From Coleophoma eucalyptorum (taxonomy: Eukaryota; Ascomycota; Leotiomycetes; Helotiales; Dermateaceae): a stretch of DNA of 64,000 bases. How positions within the stretch are numbered: the stretch's first letter is position 1; every line of letters begins with the position of its first letter. The stretch lies in contig JALRME010000011.1 of assembly GCA_026120035.1 (NCBI GenBank), positions 1 to 64,000 of the forward strand. Direction: 5' to 3'. Position numbers and translations under genes: made by a program. The notes beneath the pieces were generated by a model, which was not told where the DNA came from, ran no database searches, and worked only from the letters and a program-made list of their open reading frames with translations. Positions 10,965 to 21,913 of the stretch are shown here, piece by piece.

Positions 10965-12838
10965 ATGAGGTTCTTCCGTTCGGTCTTGCTTGGCGCTCTG
11001 CAATTCCCTAGTATTGCTCTCGCTGCTTGGGGTTATACCGACGATGGCACAAACTATGTGGTAGACGTTGGGTCACTCTTGGTTTTCAAGGTGTCAAAGT
11101 CTACTGGCGATATCACTTCCATGGTTTACAACGGAGTGGTAAGTATTCGTATATCCAGAAATATATATAAGGTACATTCGAATTCTGACGTGATCTCAGG
11201 AGACCAATGGCTACTCAGGGAAAAACACGCAGGTTGAGAGTGGATTAGGCGCTTCGACGGTAACGATCCAAGAATACACAAGTGAATGAACAAAAGTACC
11301 TTTTTATCTTTCGAGACATTCGGCTAAACTCTTTTAGCCCCCGCGAACATCATCAAGATCACGGTTGTGCATGGCACTTTGATCCATACTTACATTGCGA
11401 GATATGGAAATAACAACATCTATATGTTTACTCGTAAAGGAGATGATACTGTAGGAATTACTTCCATCTTCAGGTTGATTCTATTATTGACATAGTCTCA
11501 AGGTCACAGCTCTCCGGTTTATTGTACGAATTCCGTCAACTATTCTTCCCAAGGCCATCACAGACGCAGACTACTATGATGAGCCTCTTGTCGACCTTGA
11601 AGAGACGGATGTTACCCGGTCCAGCACCAACAGCTATACCAAAGCTAAGCATTACTCAGGAGATCTCTATGGCAGGTAGGTATATTTCTGACCCTAACAA
11701 ATTTATCCCTGGACTTATCATCCTTAGAACAATGGACTATGACTATGTTGGGAAGGCTTCTTCTACAATTGGCATGTATATGATTCGGTCAAACCACGAA
11801 AAAGCATCCGGTGGCCCGTTCTTCCGATCTCTCTTAGCTCGTTCAGCCACCACTGAGGAAGATATTTACGAAATTCTCTACTATAATATGGGAACAACAG
11901 ACCCGGAGCGCTTCGGTCTTCAAGGCCCATATGTTCTGTCATTCACATCTGGGACTGCCCCAAATACCAATCTCTTTGCACGCAAGGCTGATTACAGTTG
12001 GATGGACAACCTCGGGATCACCGATTACGTGCCGGCAAGTGGTAGAGGATCCGTCCTAGGTGTGGGTATTGCAAACATGAAGTCCGAGTATACTTACGTC
12101 GCAGCCATTTCCAATTCTGACGCTCAATATTGGGGTACTGCAGCTGCCTCTACAGGAGCATTCAGCATAACTGGAGCCCTTCCAGGGTCATACAACCTTA
12201 CAATTTACAAAGGAGAAATCGCAGTATACACATCTTCTGTGGATGTCACTGCCGGTGGAGAGTTAGCTTTGCATACCATCACACCTGATAGCGACCCCTC
12301 GGATACCACCGCGATATGGCGGATCGGAGACTGGGATGGAACTCCTGCTGGTTTCACCAATTTCGATGCCTCACCTATGTTACCAACTTACATGCACCCC
12401 AGTGATTTCCGCCTCGCGTCTTGGACACCTCCAAACTACATCGTAGGCACTAGCACAGCTGCTGGATCGATGCCTGGATACATGTGGGTTGATGTCAACA
12501 ATGGGCATCTCATCTATTTCAGACTTAGCGCCGCCCAGACCGCAGCCGCTCACACTGTACGGATCGGTATTACACAAGCTTTTGCCAATGGGCGACCTCA
12601 GATTCAAATTAATTCTTGGACGAGCAAAATTCCCGCAGCAACCAGCCAAGCTAGCACAAGAAGTTTGACTGTCGGAACATATAGAGGAACGAACACAATG
12701 CTTACCTACGACGTCCCGGCAAGTGCATTTGTTGCAACCGGAGGATGGAATATCATGACCATCAATATTGTTAGCGGAAGCTCTGGCACGACATATCTGA
12801 GCCCAGGTGTTTCACTGGATTGCATCGACTTCATCTAA
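10965..12838 (+). CDS. secreted rhamnogalacturonan lyase, polysaccharide lyase family 4
   Basis: Five exons: 10965-11138, 11200-11281, 11338-11450, 11503-11675 and 11728-12838, giving 550 aa. The protein starts with a signal peptide (MRFFRSVLLGALQFPSIALA). Family marks are the N-terminal beta-sandwich (YVVDVGS, SGLGASTVTIQ), the SGGPFFR segment, GLQGPYVLSF, PASGRGSVLG, the FnIII-like domain with DAQYWGT and YNLTIYKGE, and the C-terminal carbohydrate-binding jelly roll (GDWDGTPAGF, MHPSD, FANGRPQIQIN, SGSSGTTYLSPG). These enzymes cleave the rhamnose-galacturonic acid backbone of pectin by beta-elimination outside the cell. The residue matching the catalytic Lys seems to be Lys172 (TKAKHYS). 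However, the segment between SGGPFF and GPY has no His, where characterised fungal members carry a catalytic His in a GHxQTE context; it reads YYNMGTTDPERFG instead. Activity is therefore uncertain. Confidence 0.88.
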
Positions 12839-13629
12839 TCATCTAATGCGTTAACACGAGGAGGAGAACCAGGAAATCCTATTCATAATACTACGTCTTT
12901 TATTTTACAACAAACTACCGAGTGTAGTTAAAATAAGTTACTTCTAAATGTAAATTTTAATTGACCACTATTTAATGACGGTTGCTTTTTAACATAAGTT
13001 AAGTTAACTACTAAAAGAATTATACTCTAAGCAAAGTATAACTGGTTGTTTAATATTATATAACTTTGAAGTAGACTTAAGTCTAAGCTATAGATCTAAG
13101 ATTAGATCTCAACCTAAACTACCCCCCCCCCCCTAAAACGCTGAGCTAGGTTTTTGCGAAAACCAAGCCTTGCAAGGGCAGTCGATCAGGGCTATCTTGC
13201 AAGTAGAAATAGCTGCTCTGGGGTTCCGCAAGGCTCGCGAAGCTCTAGCCTGTGCAGACAGCGGTCCATGGTCTCCTGGCCAGACAGAATACGGGTTACC
13301 GTGACCTGGCTCGTAAATCAGACGAGATAAAGTTGGTTTAAGGGAAGGGGGATAGTTTGATTTCAGGCTAGAAGCTAAAGCTTAGTTAAAGCCTAGCTTA
13401 ATCCAAGTCTAAGAATTCATACGAGAGCCTCTCTAAGTATCTGGCAATACAATCCAGCAAATCTCTAGATTCCTAGCTTAAATAGATTAACCTTATCGAC
13501 TATACAAAGTCCCAATTTAGCCTGGGAGACGGCTCACGAGCTGTTATTACTGGACTTCTCCTTTTTCGAGGTCTTGAAATGATGGGCTGTTATGCCGCAT
13601 TTTGGTGTGGATTGACGCATATCTACTCC
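12839..13629. repeat. RIP-like TA-rich tract with a 12-C homopolymer
   Basis: The region between the lyase stop and the end of the Zn2Cys6 gene. 12900-13110 and 13330-13500 are rich in TTAA and TAAGCTTAG words like those at 3-5 kb. Between them is a more GC-rich island (about 13140-13320), preceded by a run of 12 C at 13132-13143. No ORF of interest is present. The mixture suggests a small RIP-affected repeat remnant between two intact genes. Confidence 0.5.
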
Positions 13630-14849
13630 CTATTCCAAGCTAGCTACGCTCTTTGGCCAATTCATAACTTCATCCCACTCCTCATCTAAAAGCATAGCAA
13701 TATCCTTAATCAGCGACGACCCTAACCCCTCCACCCACCAGACATGATTCTCCTGATGTAGCAAGCTAGCAAAATGGGCTAGAATGGCCAGAGCACTAGG
13801 ATGGCGCTTGATCAGAAGCATCACAAACTCATTTGAGACGTCGAGGATCCAGAGTAGGATAATCCCCACGGTGAACTGGTCGTGGGGAGAGGCGCGGAAG
13901 AATTTCGCATACGTCACTTGTAGCTGTGAGATGGTTTTAGTGAAGATCATGGTCGTATTGAGGTAGCTGGTCGTTGAAGTGGACGTGGAGAAGGTGGAGC
14001 AGGCGGTTTGAAGACGCTGGAGAGACGAGAGCCCGGGATACGTCATTGCCTCGGGGAGATCTTGGATGGCGATCTGCAGCAGAGGGGTCAGACGACTAGT
14101 GGAATAAATATCTGACCAGGGAAGTAGGAGGAGGTTGACGCCTCGGAGGAGCTGCAGGCAATTGAGAAAAGCGGACAAGGCGTCGGTTTCTTGCGTGTGG
14201 TTCCGCAGCCGAGCCGAAGCTGTGGTCGAGAGCGAAGAGAGAGGCAAGATACACGAGTATGCCAGGATAGCATCGAAATTAGACGCCGAAATCGCGTCTA
14301 GAGCTTCTCGGAACTGGGCAAGCGAGGTATCCTGGTGGACGGATGCCGTGACGAAGTACTGGATTGACTGCTCCGGGTTCAAATACGAAAGATGCAGTGC
14401 CGAAAAGGCGAGCACTCCACGCAGGAGGAAGGGGTGCTGCAGCCCGATTTTGATCATGGTGCCTTGCCAGTAAAGCTGTTCCTCGCGAACGTTGCTCATG
14501 GTTAGATATGTGACGGTCACAAAGTGGTGGAGCAGTTCTAAATCTAGAACATTAATATCCGGCGACACTATTGGCTTCGGGTCGGGCGTAATATTCTCTG
14601 CTGCCAATCTTGATATTTCCGCGCCTTGACTTGTGGTGGCAGGCAAGGTGCGTCGAAGATAACGACATTCTGCGTCATAATCGATGCAGTTTTGACATTG
14701 GGGATGCTCTTCTCCACACTGGGGCTTCAAGTAAGCATGAATCCATTCTTGTGATTTCCTTGCGTGCGATCTCTGCCTACCTTGATATGCCGCCGCTTAC
14801 ATACAACACATCCATTCCGCGACTTCTTAAAGGGCCGTCGTGCCGACAT
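13630..14849 (-). CDS. Zn2Cys6 (C6) fungal transcription factor
   Basis: Two exons: 14849-14781 and 14718-13630, giving 385 aa. Choosing the acceptor ending at 14719 yields a perfect binuclear zinc cluster: C-x2-C-x6-C-x6-C-x2-C-x6-C (CVVCKRRHIK, CGEEHPQCQNC, then C). Acceptor use 6 bp earlier would insert Pro-Gln and spoil the spacing. After a short linker the protein has the helical C-terminal region typical of small UPC2-like regulators (LLHHFVTVTYLTM, HPFLLRGVLAFSALHLSYL, ending VEGLGSSLIKDIAML). It should be nuclear and bind DNA in promoters. It is transcribed away from the ABC transporter at 15366, and the 516-bp gap is the shared promoter, so that transporter is the obvious candidate target (inference). 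Confidence 0.88.
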
Positions 14850-15365
14850 CAGACTCAGCTCGGACTTTAACCCGCGGTCAAAGGTAGTGTCAAAGTAGCT
14901 TGCTCGACTGGTTCATTCAACTCGCTTTTCTCGCGCAAACTTTTGGGATAAGTATCATATTGATCTCCGATACAAGAGGTCGGGAAGAGGTATTTCAGCG
15001 TCATGGCGCACCTCCGTAGATTCCGGTAAGCGAGCACGAGCGCGATACGCGAACACGACAAAATACGCGAACACGAAAATCCCGTGGTATAACAGGATTG
15101 CGAGCATCAAGATTGCAGTGACTCTGTAGAGAACCCCTCTAAGAATACGATGTACTTTGTCAAGGCACTTTTAAATTTTTTGGCCCGATCCGATATGAAC
15201 ATGGTCGAGAGGCACATGAAAATTTGTATAATGTATCCTCCTTGCTTCCCTATAAGTATCACAATGCCGCTCTGTCCGACTTCAGCTCGACATCTTATTT
15301 GAATTATCTTAATACTTCTTATTCATTCATTTGTCAGCTCTGCAGGATAAACCTGCCGCAGCAAA
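14850..15365. promoter_or_regulatory. shared divergent promoter of Zn2Cys6 regulator and ABC transporter
   Basis: A 516-bp gap between two start codons pointing outward. It has no ORF of substance. It contains the triple GCGARCACGA element listed separately and, near 15180-15260, AT-rich sequence followed by CT-rich sequence just ahead of the transporter start, as is common in fungal promoters. A regulator divergent from a pump usually controls it, but that is inferred from arrangement only. Confidence 0.6.
15030..15076. promoter_or_regulatory. three direct copies of GCGARCACGA
   Basis: GCGAGCACGA at 15030-15039 and GCGAACACGA at 15049-15058 and 15067-15076. The last two are part of a 14-bp exact repeat (ATACGCGAACACGA) with an 18-bp period. 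Spacing of 19 and 18 bp is close to two helical turns. Located about 180-230 bp upstream of the Zn2Cys6 start and 290-340 bp upstream of the transporter start, it looks like a multi-site operator, though it is not a classical CGG-based Zn2Cys6 site. Confidence 0.5.
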
Positions 15366-18300
15366 ATGGCCGCGCCTACCGCAGCAATCGACTCTGTTCT
15401 CGAAACAGAGATTCAACGGCCAGGAGATAGTGGAATCGTAACTCAAGAGACCGACGATCGTACTCTTGTTGAAGGATGTATGAGTCAAGAATTCCCTGCG
15501 GCCACTGGTGCCCGCATCCGTGTTCTAGCAAGAGCTTTTTCGAACATGTCAAGAGCTTCGAGACCTGAGCAACCTGCAGCCAATCCTTTCCATATCGCAG
15601 ACGACTCGTCCCTCGATCCTAACTCCGCAAACTTTGATGCTACCCTCTGGGCCAAAACATACTTATCCGCTCTGTCCCAGGACTCGGAGAGATATCCACA
15701 ACGTACTGCGGGGGTGTCTTACAAGAGCCTCTATGTTTACGGCTTTGGTGGAGATACTGACTACCAAAAGGATGTTATGAATGTCTTTCTCCATGGCGCA
15801 AATTTGCTCCGGGAACTTTTCCGAGAGAGACAAAAAGTCCCTATTCTGACAGAATTCGATGGTCTATTACGCCCCGGAGAAATGTGCGTTGTCCTTGGAC
15901 GCCCAGGAAGGTATGGAAGGACGCTAGCAAACAAAGGCACCATATTATCTTGCTGACTCTCCCAGTGGTGTCACTACACTCTTGAAGAGCATAGCTGGCC
16001 AAACAAACGGACTTTTTGTTGATGAGAGGTCCAGCTTCAATTACCAAGGTGTGAATTACCGTATTTCAGCTCAATATATATTTATGTACTAAGTTTCACC
16101 ACAAAGGTATATCAAGAGAGATGATGCTCAGCCATTTCCGAGGGGAGGTTTTGTACCAAGCCGAGTCTGATATTCACTATCCTCACTTAACAGTCGGCCA
16201 AACACTGCTCTTTGCATCCCTAGCTAGAACGCCAAAAAATCGCATGCCTGGCGTAACACGCCAACAATATGCCCAGCATGTCAGGGATGTAGTTTTGGCT
16301 GTTCTTGGACTCTCCCACACGGTGGATACTAAAATTGGGAACGATTATATTAGGGGCGTCAGTGGTGGTGAGAGAAAAAGAGTCAGTATTGCGGAAGTCA
16401 TGTTAAGCCAGAGCCCTCTGCAATGTTGGGATAACAGCACTCGAGGATTGGATAGCGCAACTGCATTGCAGTTTGTGAAAACTTTAAGGTTAGGTACGGA
16501 TCTAATGGGCTCGACAGCGATGGTCGCAATATACCAGTCCTCTCAGAGTGCATATGAAGTAAGTTGATAATCCAAAAGACAGGCAGGAAATCCCATCACA
16601 ACAGCTAACATTCTCGCCGTCGCTAGGAGTTTGATAAAGTTGCTGTTTTGTACGAAGGCCGACAAATCTACTTTGGAAGGACAGAAGACGCCAAAAAATA
16701 CTTCACAGATATGGGATATCGTTGTCCAGAACGGCAAACTACGGGAGACTTTCTTACCTCTTTGACAAACCCAGAAGAACGTGTCATTGAAGAAGGATTT
16801 GAGGATCGAGTACCTCGGACCCCTGAAGAATTTGCAGATATATGGCGACACAGTGAGACAAGAGAGCTTCTCTTAAATGATATATCCGCCTTTGAGAAGG
16901 AGTTTCCAATGAATGGTCCGCAATTGAGCCAGTTCGTTGCTTCACGGAAAGCGCAGCAGCCTTCCCTCATGTCAGATCAAAAGCTCCGTTACTTCACAGT
17001 CTAATGTTGCTGACTTTGTATCTAGAAGCGTAAAATCACCATATACGATCTCAGTACCTATGCAAATTAAGCTCTGCGTTATTCGAGGATTTCAAAGACT
17101 TCGTGCTGAATACACATTTATGCTGATTACAGTTATGGGGAATTTGCTCATGTCACTAGTCTTGGGAAGTGTTTTTTACAATCTCCAACCGGTAACTTCA
17201 AGCTTTTTCGGGCGGGGAACTTTGTTATTTTTCGCTATTCTTTTTAATGCACTAAGCTGCTCCCTCGAAGTAAGTGCTACCTTTCCGTTTAATTGTGGTC
17301 TTCTTTGCTCCAAGGAGAATGAGTGTCATTGGAAAAACAGACTCTGTAGGGCGAATGCTAAGTCTGATAGATTCTACCCTTGTTCTTTCAGCGCCCCGTC
17401 GTTGAGAAGCATGCGACATATGCATTGTATCATCCTTTCGCCGAAGCTATCGCATCAATGATTTGCGACTTACCAACCAAGATTCTGTCAACGCTAGCAT
17501 TCAATCTACCGCTGTATTTTATGACAAACTTGCGTCGCGAAGCTGGTCCCCTGTTTATCTTCCTGCTCTTCGCCTTTAGCTGTACACTCGCAATGTCCAT
17601 GATATTTCGTACAGTTGGACAACTCTCTCGAACATTGTCGCAAGCAATGGCACCACTGGCACTCTTTATCCTTGGTCTCGTTATATATGCTGGCTTCGTC
17701 CTCCCAGTGCGGAGTATGCAAGGATGGCTGCGTTGGATCAATTACATCAACCCAGTAGGATATGCATTTGAAAGCATCATGGTCAACGAATTCCATCATA
17801 GGAAATTCCCCTGCTCGCTGTTCGTTCCTATGGGCCCATCTTATGAAAATGCAACCAGTCTGGAGCGGACATGCTCAACCTCAGGTGCCGCTCCTGGATC
17901 AGATTTTGTTGACGGCGATACCTACGTTAATGCAAACTTTGGATATTATTATTCTCATCTATGGAGGTAAGTTGCTGGATCCAGAGTTTTCAAATTTTGG
18001 GGAGGGGGAAAGCAATACTCACATTTTTCATGTAGAAATCTTGGAATACTTATTGCGTTTATGATTTTCTTCGCGATGATATACCTTCTCGTCGCCGAAT
18101 ACTGTTCCTTTAACCGTTCAAGAGGCGAGATTCTGGTATTTCGACGTGGTCACCAGACATCTGCTTTTGAAAGAGCATGTAAAGATGAAGAGAGCCAGAG
18201 TGTAGTTCCCGGCACTCGACCGCTGAAGAGTGAGGGAACAGCTGATAATACAACCCCGGGAAACCACCTGCAACTCCAGACTCAAACATCAATATTCCAC

Positions 18301-20480
18301 TGGATGGATGTTTGCTATGATATCTCAATCAAGGGTAAAAAGAGGAGATTGCTTGATCATGTTGATGGATGGGTCAAACCTGGGACCTTGACTGCTCTAA
18401 TGGTGGGTGAATCAATCAAGTTTTGATGTACGCAAGTCAATACTAAATTCGTGTAGGGTGTATCAGGTGCAGGGAAGACAACTCTTCTAGATGTTCTCGC
18501 AGCCAGAGTCACTATGGGTGTTGTCACAGGTGACATGATGGTGAATGGTCACCCAAGAAATGATTCCTTTCAACGAAGTACAGGCTATGTCCAGCAACAG
18601 GACCTCCATCTCTCGACTTCAACAGTTCGAGAAGCCTTAAGATTCAGCGCCTTATTACGGCAACCAAACACTGTCTCCAAAGAAGAAAAGTATTCATATG
18701 TCGAAGAGGTAATCAGATTACTTGAAATGGAGAAATATGCCGAGGCCATAGTAGGGGTACCAGGTGAAGGTATATCCTTTTCTTTTAATTATCTATGTGT
18801 AACTGGAGCTGATTGGAAATCCAGGTTTGAACGTTGAGCAGCGTAAAAGACTCACTATCGGTGTCGAACTTGCTGCGAAGCCTGACTTGCTTCTTTTCCT
18901 TGATGAGCCTACATCTGGTCTTGATAGCCAGACAGCCTGGTCTATTTGTGCGCTTATTCGGAAGTTGGCAAATAACGGCCAAGCAATTCTATGTACAATT
19001 CATCAGCCTTCAGCAGTCCTATTCCAACAATTTGACCGTCTCCTTCTTCTAGCCAAAGGTGGGAAAACAGTCTACTTTGGCGCCATCGGCAATGACTCGA
19101 AGACAATCACCAACTATTTCGAAAAGAACGGTGCTCCTCCTATCGGACCTAGACAGAACCCGGCTGAGTGGATTCTGGAAGTCATTGGTGCTGGCCCTGG
19201 AGGTGATGCCAATGCAGACTGGGCACAGATTTGGCGCAACAGCCAGGAGTTTTGTGAGACCAGAGAGCAGCTTGATACAATGCGCAAATATGCATCTACC
19301 ACCAACCCCTCAGAAGCTGATACCACAGTGACAAAATCTTTTGCCACGCCATTCTACTTCCAGCTATATATGTGTACAAAGAGAGCTTTCGAACAATACT
19401 GGCGCACTCCATCTTACATCTGGGCTAAATTGATCCTGTGTGGAAGTTCGGTAACATAATCACTATTTATTATTCTTCTGACACGCGACTAATACTGGGT
19501 AGAGCCTTTTTATTGGCCTCTCGTTCCTCAACTCGAAAGTCTCGCTCCAGGGATTGCAGAATCAGATGTTCTCAATCTTTATGCTCATGATCATCTTTGC
19601 TTTCTTAGTCTACCAGACCATGCCTAACTTCATCACTCAACGTGAGTTATACGAAGTACGGGAACGACCATCTCGAACGTATTCCTGGAAGGCATTCATG
19701 CTAGCTAATATCTTCGTCGAGCTTCCCTGGAATGCTGTGGCAGCTATACTAATTTTCTTCCCATTGTACTATCCTATCGGAATGTACCGCAATGCTATTC
19801 CAACAGGAACTGTCACAGATCGCGGAGGTTTGATGTTCTTCCTAGTCCTCTCATTTATGTTGTTTGGGTCTACCTTTACCAGCATGGTCGTTGCTGGCGT
19901 TGCAACAGCCGAGATTGGTGCAATCATTGCCCTGCTTTTGTTTGCGCTTTGCTTGGTCTTCTGTGGGTAAGTCCATGATACATATTTCCTTCTCTGATCA
20001 CCTGTAAATATTCAATTAACCTTTCCTAGTGTCCTCGCGACTCCCGCTGCGCTTCCCGGCTTCTGGATCTTTATGTATCGCGTCAGTCCCTTCACCTATC
20101 TCGTCAGCGCCCTCCTGTCTACCGGGCTTGCAAATAACACCGTAAAATGCTCTTCGCTCGAGCTCGTAACTTTCAACCCATCTTCGGGCCAAACTTGCGG
20201 CGAATACATGCAGGCATACATACAGACAGCCGGCGGAGCGGTCTACAACCCGTCTGCGACAACCAACTGTGAATTCTGTACCATCGCCAATACGAACACA
20301 TTTCTAGCTTCAGTGTATTCTTTCTATGACGAGCGATGGCGCAATCTGGGGCTCTTGTGGGCGTATATTGTTTTTAATGCTATAGCGGCTGTGAGTCTGT
20401 ATTGGCTTGCGAGGGTGCCGAGGAATAGGGGCGAGGGGGAGGGGTTGTTTGATAAGATGTTGCCCAAGGGAATTAAGTAG
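15366..20480 (+). CDS. ABCG/PDR-type ABC transporter (full-size multidrug pump)
   Basis: Eleven exons: 15366-15910, 15966-16048, 16107-16558, 16627-16970, 17026-17269, 17371-17966, 18036-18402, 18457-18769, 18825-19450, 19503-19966 and 20030-20480, giving 1494 aa, normal for PDR pumps. Order is NBD1-TMD1-NBD2-TMD2. NBD1 has a degenerate Walker A (GRPGSGVTT, Lys replaced by Val), a good signature [13 protein letters not shown] and Walker B-like [16 protein letters not shown]2 has canonical Walker [10 protein letters not shown], degenerate signature [15 protein letters not shown] and Walker [15 protein letters not shown]. This complementary asymmetry is standard for the family. TMD marks include [25 protein letters not shown] and [16 protein letters not shown]. 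It probably exports xenobiotics or secondary metabolites at the plasma membrane. The break near 16971-17025 is read as an intron (CTGAC branch site, CTAG acceptor), not a frameshift; its GTCAGA donor is weak. Confidence 0.92.
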
Positions 20481-21913
20481 ATAGCTAGTCAGATCCCTAG
20501 AGCGATAGAGTCGTTTTTGTACATAAAATTGCTAGTGGGGAGTGTAGTTTTTCCATTCTTAATCTCCTAGTTAAGGTCGCTTGCTGATAAAATCATCTGT
20601 ACCCTGTAAATTAGATATTACAAATAGATAGCAGAAGGTGAAAAATTAGTTAGTAAGGAATGTTGAAGTAGGATGTATAGTTACCAAGGATGATAAGCTG
20701 AGAATAACTGCAGTGACTGAATAGAATAGACTTGTGCTTGCTAGCATCAGTTGCTCTTCTCACACCGGCTGCCATTGAAAACCCAAGCTTTATAGACTAT
20801 ATGAGTATTTTATTAAAGGTAACCTTCGAGAATTTGCAAAATTTATTCCTATAAACAAACAAGCCGTTGCAAATAAAGTACCAAGCTGACTAACTGAAAT
20901 TTTCTTGCCCCAGGCGAACAAGACACAGAAAGATTCTTGTCAATCTATGCGTAGCATCACTTGAAATTCTGTGTCAAACCATCTAAGCAACTCACTTGCA
21001 TCTTATCCTTTGTCGGGAGTTACCAAAATCCACAATTTACTAGTGTTTATCCAAGCCCTTAGCACTATGTACCCACTGAATGATATATACTTTCAGAAAT
21101 CCAAAGGTTATAATGTACTAGGGCATTTATAAGGCAGGATTGGTAACGGATCTAATTATAAATGACCGCAAGCTCTGTTATTAGAACCATCCTTATTAGA
21201 TCAAGATTTCGGTGGTCCATGGCTTCTTGGGATTGGCTTCGACCGATAGGCATCTTGTTTTAGGTGCAACAGTTCCTGCAGCTCTCTAGCTAGTTTCATC
21301 GTAAAAATAATCCGTCTCCACAATAATTGGTTACCTTTGATATTACAGTAACAGGAGTTTTTATAGTTCAATGGAAAGAGATCTATTTAAATTTATAAAA
21401 GGCTCTATCCTCCTAGATCGAAATTAACCGGTAAACCCATTTGACCTTAGTTTATTTTCATGTCATATTTAATACATCTCGCTTTTAATAAATCCTTTCG
21501 TAATTTGCTTTCTATATTAGTGGCTCTTTTTTCAAATAAGAAGTATAGTGCAACAGGGAGTATCAAGAGCTAGGTCTACCGATGACACACTTGTTACCTT
21601 TCATGGCTAGAAACAATAGCTACAATACTTACGTTACCCCCTTTTCTCTAGATATCCATATCTATTATAGACTTAGCCGGTAGATGACTATTGGTGACAT
21701 GCATGTGAACAGGCCCATAGAATCCGCCAGAGGTCGTTACAGGTCACGTGTGAGTTGGAGGTGGAGCTCCAAAGTCCAAGCAACCGACCTCAAACCCCCC
21801 ACCTATGCAAGACCGAGGTCTCATTGCATCGTGAAAATGTACACAAGACTCCGTAGCGGATCTTGACACCAATCCGGTAGTGTTTATCCCAGTGAACAAC
21901 GCTTCGGGATATC
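20481..21913. other. intergenic, no gene seen
   Basis: 1.4 kb between the transporter stop and the C2H2 regulator start. The first few hundred bases are the transporter 3' region. 20780-21680 is AT-rich with short TA words and no ORF above 60 aa, resembling mildly RIP-affected DNA. The last 200 bp should hold the promoter of the C2H2 gene. Confidence 0.4.

Noticed and set aside
16971..17025. Apparent frameshift in the ABC transporter after QQPSL
   Set aside because: An intron with a CTGAC branch site and CTAG acceptor restores the frame into the conserved KSPYTIS segment; only the donor is weak.
17270..17370. Possible mini-exon or disrupted segment in the ABC transporter
   Set aside because: One 101-nt intron ending GATAG joins SLE to [14 protein letters not shown] in phase, as in related pumps.
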